NCBI GenBank assembly: GCA_937931765.1
Contig: CALHAO010000018.1
Span: 1-11,873, forward strand
Direction of reading: 5' to 3'
Length of the DNA: 11,873 bases
DNA from: an uncultured Thiotrichaceae bacterium
Lineage (GTDB): Bacteria > Pseudomonadota > Gammaproteobacteria > Thiotrichales > Thiotrichaceae
The notes beneath the pieces were generated by a model. That model worked only from the letters and a program-made list of their open reading frames with translations. It made no database searches and was not told the origin of the DNA. Each line of letters starts with the position of its first letter. Positions within the stretch are counted from its first letter, which is position 1. This document shows positions 6,471 to 11,873 of the stretch, piece by piece. The translations under genes and the position numbers were made by a program.

Positions 6471-6602
6471 ATGCCATTGATTCGACCAAGGTTTACTGTT
6501 GATTGGCAAGCCGATAGTTTCCTGAGTATGACCCCAGAAATAGTATTTAATCAGCTATTAGTAGCAATGTTAACAGGGCTAATATTTACATGTTTTATAT
6601 GA
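6471..6602 (+). CDS. Possible 43-residue small protein ahead of the PstS-like gene
   Basis: An ATG-started frame of 43 codons fills the gap between the UshA-like and PstS-like genes. Residues 1-27 are mixed polar and charged (including RPRFTVDWQ), and 28-43 form a hydrophobic stretch (NQLLVAMLTGLIF) that could span or anchor in the membrane. Its TGA overlaps an in-frame ATG of the PstS-like gene (codon 4, at 6599) as ATGA, the same arrangement seen between the cyclase-like and channel genes. Against it, no Shine-Dalgarno sequence precedes the ATG and I recognise no homologue. It could be a small membrane protein, a leader peptide that couples translation, or chance. Confidence 0.25.
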   Translation: MPLIRPRFTVDWQADSFLSMTPEIVFNQLLVAMLTGLIFTCFI

Positions 6603-7612
6603 AGAGTAGTTTTTTCTACCAACTGAAAACCCCCATGAAAACCACTTTATTAATATTGCTGTCAGCACTGATATTAATGATCTTTACGTTCAACAAGGCC
6701 GCTGCTAAAGACAGCACCTTATTGCTACCTTTGTACACTCCACTCGATAACAGTGAGTTAATCCATGGAACACTGAGTAGCGCTGGCTCAGTCATTGTTA
6801 GCCCCATTCTGGAAGCTTGGCTGGAAGAGTTCACAAAAATGTATCCATCTGTTGACTTTGAAATGGAAGCAAGAGGTTCAGGATCAGCACCGAATGCACT
6901 AATAGATGGTACGGCCCTACTCGGGGCAATGAGTCGTTCAATCCATGACAAGGAAGTAGCCGCTTTTAAAAGAGCGAAGCACTACGAGCCAACTGAAATC
7001 AGGGTATCCTTAGATGCATTAGGAATAATCGTCCATCCATCGAACCCCATCACTACTATCAGCAAACTACAACTTGATGCAATCTATTCAAGCACTCGCA
7101 ATTGCAAAAACAATACAGAAATTACAGCTTGGAAAACACTTGGTTGGGATACGCCTCAAGCGCTTGAAATACGTTTTATTAGCCCTGTCTCAGGCGGATC
7201 TGACTTTTTCAAAGAAAAAATATTATGTGGTGGTGAATATAAAACAAGCGATTACCCTCTAATCGCACAAGATACTGAGATGGTTGAAACTATAAGTAAA
7301 AATAAATACTCGCTAGGCTTCGCCTCTATGATTGCAATGGATAACAGCATCAAAACACTAACAGTTCGCAAATCTAAACAACACCCTAGCTTTTCACCCA
7401 ATCTCCTTGATATTGCAAACAAACAATATCCTTTAACTCGTTACCTTTATCTATACATCGATAAACGCCCTGGAATTCTGCTGCCAGATTACATTAGTGA
7501 GTTTATTAAGTTTATTTTTTCTCGTCAGGGACAACAGATTGCCCTATCGAAGGGTGCTTTTCCACTGTCACCTAATACCATCGGTGAACAACTCAATAAA
7601 TTACTGTTCTAG
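6590..7612 (+). CDS. PstS-like periplasmic substrate-binding protein (PBP_like_2), orphan
   Basis: A 340-residue exported protein of the PstS/PBP_like_2 class. A hydrophobic signal peptide (about 16-39, ending KAAA) is followed by the two-lobed binding fold. Phosphate-binder hallmarks include LSSAGSVIVSPILEAW (62-77), RGSGSAPNALIDGTALLGAM (95-114) then SRS, SGGSDFFKE (201-209), and the C-terminal YPLTRYLYLYIDKRPG (280-295) with the SRQGQQIALSKGAFPL block. Cys172 and Cys213 could form a disulfide. Where relatives carry an Arg before SGT in the third binding loop, this protein has Ile at that column and SGG, so phosphate binding is doubtful. No pstC, pstA or pstB is present, which suggests sensing rather than transport. 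The start is uncertain. ATG 6590 has a distant AGGG, ATG 6599 overlaps the stop of the small upstream frame, and ATG 6635 gives a classical signal peptide with no ribosome site. It ends 19 nt before the receptor gene. Confidence 0.85.
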   Translation: MFYMKSSFFYQLKTPMKTTLLILLSALILMIFTFNKAAAKDSTLLLPLYTPLDNSELIHGTLSSAGSVIVSPILEAWLEEFTKMYPSVDFEMEARGSGSAPNALIDGTALLGAMSRSIHDKEVAAFKRAKHYEPTEIRVSLDALGIIVHPSNPITTISKLQLDAIYSSTRNCKNNTEITAWKTLGWDTPQALEIRFISPVSGGSDFFKEKILCGGEYKTSDYPLIAQDTEMVETISKNKYSLGFASMIAMDNSIKTLTVRKSKQHPSFSPNLLDIANKQYPLTRYLYLYIDKRPGILLPDYISEFIKFIFSRQGQQIALSKGAFPLSPNTIGEQLNKLLF

Positions 7613-7631
7613 TGATCTTAAAAGGTAAATC

Positions 7632-9776
7632 ATGGAAACATCAAACACTTCACAACCTCTGACAGAGTTGAGGAAATATGGACTAGGGTTGCGCTCAAAG
7701 TTCTTATTTGTACTCTTAGGTAGCACCATTGTCTGCGTTTTGGCAACAGCCTATCAAAGCTTGTACCTAAGTAAAAGTGCGCTAGATAATAGCCTCCACC
7801 AACAACTTGTCAGCTTACGCAACAGCAGAATTGAGCAGGTAGAGTCCTACTTCCATGAAAAAAGCGCAGAGATGAGTGTTTTTTCCAATACCCCCTCTGT
7901 TATTGAGGCCATGAGAGAGTTTTCTGCGAGCATGTCGCTCCTGGAACATTACAATATTTCACCCAATTTAGATGAATTGAATAAGCTTTTTGCACATTAT
8001 GAAAAATCATTTCTCCCTCAAATAGTAGCAGTCACAGGCGAAGTCGCCATCACGAATCAATTCATTCCCAAATCAAATATCGGACGCTATCTCCAATATC
8101 ATTATGTTGTTGATAATCCTGCGCCCATCGGAAACAAACAGCTCTTTGAGTTTGCGAGTGATGGCAGCTATTACAGCGATTCACACCGCAAGCACCACAG
8201 TGATATGCTGACAATGGTAGAAGGGTTTGGGTTCTATGACTTATTTTTTATTGAGCCGACAAAAAGCAATATTGTCTATAGTGTTTTTAAAGAATTAGAT
8301 TTTGCCACGAGCCTCCAGAACGGCCCATACTCAGACAGCAAGCTTGCCAACATCGTTAAAAGAGTGATGGCTAACCCGATTAAAGGAAATGTTTTAGTTT
8401 CAGATTTCGAGGCCTATAAACCTTCACTTGGGCAGGCAGCTGGATTTCTAGCCGTTCCTATTTATGATGGATCAGATTTTTTGGGAGTGCTTGCCGCACA
8501 AATACCGGTCGCTGACCTTAATAATATCCTGACTAATAGCAAAAATTGGGTGCGTGATGGCCTAGGTAAAACAGGTGAGGTTTATCTGGTCGGTCATGAC
8601 AAGCTTATGCGCTCTGAATCCCGGTTCGAAAATCAAACTAATGCTGAAGAAGAGCCAACTTCATCTCCGCCTTCTGAAATAACATCAAGTATCTTAAAAC
8701 AACGAATCGATAACGAGATAGTTATTGACGCTCTTAGAGGAAATGTTGATATTAAGGTAGATACTGGATACAACGGATACTCCGTTATCAGCGCATATGC
8801 CCCATTAAATATTCGTGGGCTGGACTGGGTAATAGTCGCTGAGAAAGGGCATAAGGAAGCACTCGAAACTCTAACCAGTATTGAAAAAGCATTATTAACA
8901 GGTGGGTCCATAACAGTCGCTGTTATGACATTATGCGGCCTCTTAGTTTCAAATATATTTGTTGGGCCACTCCAGTCAATTTCATCTCATGTGAGAAAGC
9001 TGACGTCAGGAGAGAAAACAGAACCTCTTATTAGTAAACGTCGGGATGAATTTGGCTTGTTGGCACAAGACATAAATACCGTTACGGATCAACTAAACAG
9101 CCAGAAAAAGCAAGGCAAGGAACAAGCTGCCCACCTTAAAGAGCAACTATTAATGATTTTCCCTGCCCCGATCGCTGACAAGTTTGATAAAGGCCAGTCT
9201 TTAATTGCTGATGAATTTCAGAATGTTGCCGTCATTGAGATTCATTTCTTCGGTTTTAGTGAGATAGACCAAGAGTTACCTCCACAAGAAACTGTCATGA
9301 TGCTTAATCAGATTATTAGTAATTTTGATGAAACAGCGCACAATTACAGCGTAGAGAGGATAACCTCACAAGGCAACTTTTACCTTGCGGCTAGTGGGTT
9401 AACCAACCCCCGCCTAGATTATGCAAGAAATGCGGTGGCTTTCGCTAAAGAAATTTTGTTATCAATCCAGCGTTTGAATATTGCGCATGGAAACTCTCTT
9501 TCCGCTAAAATTGCCATTAGCTCTGGTAGTGTCACGGCAGGTGTCATAGGCAAGCAGAAACCGATTTATACCCTTATGGGTGCAACTGTGGCAACGGCGA
9601 GTATCCTTGCCAAAAGAGCATCCAAAAATAGCATAAAAGTCGATGCCCCAGTCTACAACCAACTACTTGAAACTGAAGATTTCTCCATTTGTGATATCAT
9701 TTCTGATCCCCATATTGGTGAGATAGCAAATTGGGAAAGTGCCCCTAACACAGCCCAAAAAGTACAGACAGCATGA
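7632..9776 (+). CDS. Membrane receptor: double Cache, HAMP, and degenerate class III adenylate/guanylate cyclase domain
   Basis: 714 residues in an order typical of bacterial cyclase receptors. A first membrane segment (about 23-43) is followed by a large periplasmic Cache region (about 46-410; FLAVPIYDGSDFLGVLAAQI at 272-291, then GLGKTGEVYLVG and LMRSESRF). A second membrane segment spans about 422-444, then come HAMP (about 443-492) and a linker reading FPAPIADKF (510-518), the usual entry to class III cyclase domains (about 530-680). The cyclase fold is clear but its catalytic residues are gone. The first metal Asp is His538, the GD metal Asp is Asn582, and the transition-state Asn and Arg of VNTASR are Ala654 and Ile658. 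The purine-side Lys/Glu position appears to be Thr. Synthesis of cAMP or cGMP is therefore unlikely in a homodimer. An AAAAGG ribosome site precedes the ATG. The TGA overlaps the channel gene as ATGA, giving tight coupling. Confidence 0.92.
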   Translation: METSNTSQPLTELRKYGLGLRSKFLFVLLGSTIVCVLATAYQSLYLSKSALDNSLHQQLVSLRNSRIEQVESYFHEKSAEMSVFSNTPSVIEAMREFSASMSLLEHYNISPNLDELNKLFAHYEKSFLPQIVAVTGEVAITNQFIPKSNIGRYLQYHYVVDNPAPIGNKQLFEFASDGSYYSDSHRKHHSDMLTMVEGFGFYDLFFIEPTKSNIVYSVFKELDFATSLQNGPYSDSKLANIVKRVMANPIKGNVLVSDFEAYKPSLGQAAGFLAVPIYDGSDFLGVLAAQIPVADLNNILTNSKNWVRDGLGKTGEVYLVGHDKLMRSESRFENQTNAEEEPTSSPPSEITSSILKQRIDNEIVIDALRGNVDIKVDTGYNGYSVISAYAPLNIRGLDWVIVAEKGHKEALETLTSIEKALLTGGSITVAVMTLCGLLVSNIFVGPLQSISSHVRKLTSGEKTEPLISKRRDEFGLLAQDINTVTDQLNSQKKQGKEQAAHLKEQLLMIFPAPIADKFDKGQSLIADEFQNVAVIEIHFFGFSEIDQELPPQETVMMLNQIISNFDETAHNYSVERITSQGNFYLAASGLTNPRLDYARNAVAFAKEILLSIQRLNIAHGNSLSAKIAISSGSVTAGVIGKQKPIYTLMGATVATASILAKRASKNSIKVDAPVYNQLLETEDFSICDIISDPHIGEIANWESAPNTAQKVQTA

Positions 9777-11227
9777 ATTTTTTAGAAAATATGTTTAACC
9801 AAACCTGGTTTTACTGGGGGATGCTAATACTCCTGGGAATGCCAGTTTTGTTCATTATCCTGGGTGAAATACTAAGATCAATGGACAGGTCGCAGTCATC
9901 TTTTCTTCCTGTTGTAAAAAATTTAAGAAATATATTGATCCCTATTGCTGTTGCATATCTACTCATCGGCTATGTGCTTGAGATAGAGCATAGCTGGCTT
10001 CCTTATAAAATAATCAAAACCGTATTCTGGATAGTCCTGGTTGACTCATCATTAAAGTTTGTTAACGCAATGGTATTTTCGAATGCCATTCCAAAAGCTC
10101 AGCGTGACAAAATCCCCAAACTGCTCATTGATTTCTTACGTATTTTTATTGTCCTACTCAGTGCAGCTTTTGTGATGTCCGAAGTATGGGGTGCTGATCT
10201 TGGACGCCTATTAGCAGCACTCGGTGTTGGATCAGTTGTATTAGGTTTAGCACTGCAGGATGTTTTAGGAGGTTTGTTTGCCGGACTTGCTCTACTCTCA
10301 TCAAAGCCTTTTGTGGTAGGTGATTGGATACAGGTCGGTGATGATGAGAAATTGTTAGGCCAAGTGGTTAGTATAGATTGGCGTGCTGTTTCATTGGTAA
10401 ACCCCCATGAAGATAGGATTGTTATTCCTAATGCGGTGATTGCTAAGCAACAATTCAAAAATTACAGTAGACCCAGTTTAGACACGATGATCATTGTTGG
10501 CTTCGATTTCTCTTTTGATGCTTCCCCCCGCAAAGTAAAAGACATGCTAATGGATGTTGCTCATCAAACTCCAAACATTCTCGAAACACCTAAACCCGCA
10601 GTTTTTGTAAAATCTTACGATGAATTTTCTATACATTACGATGTTCACTGTGTCATTAATAAATTTGATATTTTTAATGTAATTCGTGACGATTTTGTAT
10701 CGAGAGTTTGGTATGCCAGTAAACGTAATGGCGTTTCTTTTCCTAATAGGGCTCATGATGTCTTTCATTTTAATGGGCCAGATCAGCAATCTGTGGACCT
10801 TATTACTCCAGACATACTTGCCGAGCATATAAGCGCACTCGCTGTACTGGACGTATCTAAGTCTGATATAGAGAAATTATCAAAAAATAGTTACCTTAGG
10901 GAATACACCCGTGGTGAGTGCGTCTTAGCTACAGGTGTAATTCCTACTTATTTTTATATTATTCTAAAAGGAAAAGTACAAGAGCAACCCGGCGATCAGC
11001 CATTATTTGATGAAGACTACAGTAAATTCTTGCTAAGTCGGGGTGATTTTTTTGGCATTGCAGGCATGGTTCATCAATATCCGGCTACTAGCAATATTTT
11101 TGCTAACACCGATGTATCAATCATTGAGGTTGAAATCGCCGCCATGCGCAACATGCTTCAGATTAATCCACAGGTAGCTCAATGCATTGAATCAGTCGCT
11201 GAGTCACGAATGCGTAACCAGTTCTAA
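9773..11227 (+). CDS. MscS-family channel with C-terminal cyclic-nucleotide-binding-like domain (bCNG type)
   Basis: A 484-residue inner-membrane channel. Hydrophobic segments lie at about 12-32, 52-70, 78-100 and 116-136. They are followed by the MscS pore helix and signature (about 143-185: LGVGSVVLGLALQDVLGG, then LFAGLALLSSKPFVVGDWI) and the cytoplasmic beta and alpha/beta domains to about 335. Residues about 352-470 form a cNMP-binding fold, as in bacterial cyclic-nucleotide-gated (bCNG) members of the MscS superfamily. Its phosphate-binding cassette (423-442) begins RGDFFG as usual. But the conserved Glu after FG is Ile429, and the Arg that grips the cyclic phosphate is Ala438, with no gap in the alignment. 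Ordinary cAMP or cGMP binding is thus doubtful. The ATG overlaps the receptor stop, so the two are made together. I infer that the receptor gates or modulates this channel. Confidence 0.92.
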   Translation: MNFLENMFNQTWFYWGMLILLGMPVLFIILGEILRSMDRSQSSFLPVVKNLRNILIPIAVAYLLIGYVLEIEHSWLPYKIIKTVFWIVLVDSSLKFVNAMVFSNAIPKAQRDKIPKLLIDFLRIFIVLLSAAFVMSEVWGADLGRLLAALGVGSVVLGLALQDVLGGLFAGLALLSSKPFVVGDWIQVGDDEKLLGQVVSIDWRAVSLVNPHEDRIVIPNAVIAKQQFKNYSRPSLDTMIIVGFDFSFDASPRKVKDMLMDVAHQTPNILETPKPAVFVKSYDEFSIHYDVHCVINKFDIFNVIRDDFVSRVWYASKRNGVSFPNRAHDVFHFNGPDQQSVDLITPDILAEHISALAVLDVSKSDIEKLSKNSYLREYTRGECVLATGVIPTYFYIILKGKVQEQPGDQPLFDEDYSKFLLSRGDFFGIAGMVHQYPATSNIFANTDVSIIEVEIAAMRNMLQINPQVAQCIESVAESRMRNQF

Positions 11228-11263
11228 GTACGGATGGATGTAAGCGTTCACTACTCTTTGGCT

Positions 11264-11285
11264 TCATGGTTTAACTGCACCATGA
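11264..11285. promoter_or_regulatory. Inverted repeat between channel and osmC-like genes
   Basis: TCATGGT (11264-11270) and ACCATGA (11279-11285) are perfect 7-bp arms around an 8-nt spacer, 21 nt before the OsmC-family ATG. No T-run follows, so a terminator is unlikely. It may be an operator, or an mRNA hairpin near the ribosome site. No convincing sigma-70 promoter is visible in this 79-nt gap. Confidence 0.35.
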
Positions 11286-11306
11286 CATCATCAACACGGA
11301 ACCACT

Positions 11307-11777
11307 ATGTCTGAATATTCTGCAAAAATTAACTGGTCGAGAGCCAGTGATGAAAATTACATAGATAACAAATACAGCAGAGGCCATGAGTGGATTTTTG
11401 ACGGTGGTACAACCGTCCAAGCCTCATCGTCGCCACATGTTGTCCCTCTGCCCTACTCCGTCGAAGCCAATGTTGACCCTGAAGAAGCCTTTATTGCGTC
11501 ACTCTCCAGCTGCCACATGTTATTTTTCTTGTCCATTGCGGCCAAGCGAAAATACGTCGTGGATTCATATGTTGATGATGCTGTCGGCATTATGGAAAAA
11601 GACAGTGATGGCAATATTTCAATGACGAAGGTGACACTTAGGCCGCATGTGCAGTTTTCAGGTGATAAAGAACCAACGATGGCGCAGCTTGAAAAAATGC
11701 ACCATCAGGCACATGAGCAATGTTTTATTGCAAATTCTGTGAAAACTCAAGTGGTCACTGAAATCACTGTTAGATGA
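11307..11777 (+). CDS. OsmC/Ohr superfamily peroxidase-like protein
   Basis: A 156-residue cytoplasmic protein of the OsmC superfamily, whose members reduce organic and inorganic hydroperoxides with a pair of redox cysteines. Both are present: Cys69 in SLSSCHML and Cys139 in EQCFIANS. Other family blocks are YSRGHEWIFDGG (23-34), SSPHVVPLPY (41-50) and VDPEEAFIAS (56-65). Length is normal. It belongs to a general OsmC subfamily distinct in sequence from E. coli OsmC, so I give no symbol. A GGA-containing stretch lies about 8 nt before the ATG. It follows the channel gene by 79 nt on the same strand, with a 22-nt inverted repeat in the gap. It may be a separate stress gene or a loosely attached last member of the cassette. 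OsmC and MscS proteins are both linked to osmotic stress in E. coli, a suggestive but weak tie. Confidence 0.92.
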   Translation: MSEYSAKINWSRASDENYIDNKYSRGHEWIFDGGTTVQASSSPHVVPLPYSVEANVDPEEAFIASLSSCHMLFFLSIAAKRKYVVDSYVDDAVGIMEKDSDGNISMTKVTLRPHVQFSGDKEPTMAQLEKMHHQAHEQCFIANSVKTQVVTEITVR

Positions 11778-11803
11778 TAAAGGGTTTAGCTTAGGTATTA
11801 ATA

Positions 11804-11873
11804 ATGTATGAAATTGCCCTAAAAATAATCGATTCGGATTTAAGCCGTGAACTGTCTATGATTATGATAAAAA
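11804..11873 (+). CDS. Possible 5' end of a further gene, cut by the window edge
   Basis: An ATG at 11804, preceded by AGG (11793-11795) at an 8-nt gap, opens a frame that stays clear to the last base (23 codons). The peptide begins MYEIALKIIDSDLSREL and is not recognisable to me. It lies 26 nt behind the OsmC-family stop on the same strand. Its shortness makes chance a real possibility. Confidence 0.3.
   Translation, partial: MYEIALKIIDSDLSRELSMIMIK

Noticed and set aside
7632..9776. Annotating this as a working adenylate cyclase and the next gene as a working cAMP-gated channel
   Set aside because: Family membership is clear, but the catalytic and phosphate-binding residues are substituted, so activity is not claimed.
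10099..10828. Minus-strand frames of 119 and 93 codons inside the channel gene
   Set aside because: They mirror the MscS coding frame, with serine/proline-rich and low-complexity products and no start context.

Overview
The window looks like chromosomal DNA of a gammaproteobacterium. It holds a type I-F CRISPR array (28-nt repeats with the Csy4-type CTGCC/GGCAG stem), a seven-iron ferredoxin of the FdxA family, an ETHE1-type persulfide dioxygenase and a protein that aligns with E. coli UshA almost without gaps over its first 280 residues. I cannot fix the genus from sequence alone. The first ~3.6 kb looks more GC-balanced by eye, and the second half is visibly richer in A/T.

Layout. (1) 7-867: trailer end of a type I-F CRISPR array with 15 repeats and 14 spacers. 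It reads left to right, and its leader and any cas genes would lie off the left edge. (2) 972-1780: a DUF1643 gene with a TTG start, overlapping fdxA by ATGA. (3) 1770-2501, minus strand: a metaxin/Tom37-like glutathione S-transferase, converging on fdxA. Behind its start lies a ~37-codon remnant that resembles the C-terminus of a GFA-family (glutathione-dependent formaldehyde-activating) protein. (4) 2792-3583: ETHE1-like persulfide dioxygenase, followed closely by an unusual single-ORF fusion of an AAA_33 P-loop kinase-like domain and a VOC (glyoxalase/bleomycin-resistance) domain. (5) 4757-11227: a four-gene cassette on the plus strand: UshA-like periplasmic protein, PstS-like periplasmic binding protein, membrane receptor with Cache, HAMP and class III cyclase-homology domains, and an MscS-type channel with a C-terminal cyclic-nucleotide-binding domain. 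The last two overlap by ATGA. (6) 11307-11777: OsmC-family peroxidase-like protein, then the possible start of another gene cut by the window edge.

The most interesting part is the cassette in (5). By architecture it looks like a complete periplasm-to-membrane nucleotide circuit: nucleotide hydrolysis, solute capture, cyclase receptor, cyclic-nucleotide-gated MscS (bCNG-type) channel. Yet the residues that should handle nucleotides are replaced at every step, while all reading frames stay intact. The UshA-like protein has Asn-Asn in place of the His117/Asp120 catalytic dyad and Lys in place of metal ligand Gln254. The cyclase domain lacks both metal aspartates and the transition-state Asn and Arg. 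The channel's phosphate-binding cassette lacks its Glu and Arg. The PstS-like protein also has an altered third phosphate-binding loop. I infer a signalling system rebuilt on pseudo-enzyme folds, in which ligand binding and conformational coupling replace cyclic-nucleotide chemistry. Synchronous decay is the main alternative. The substitutions are read directly; the function is inference.
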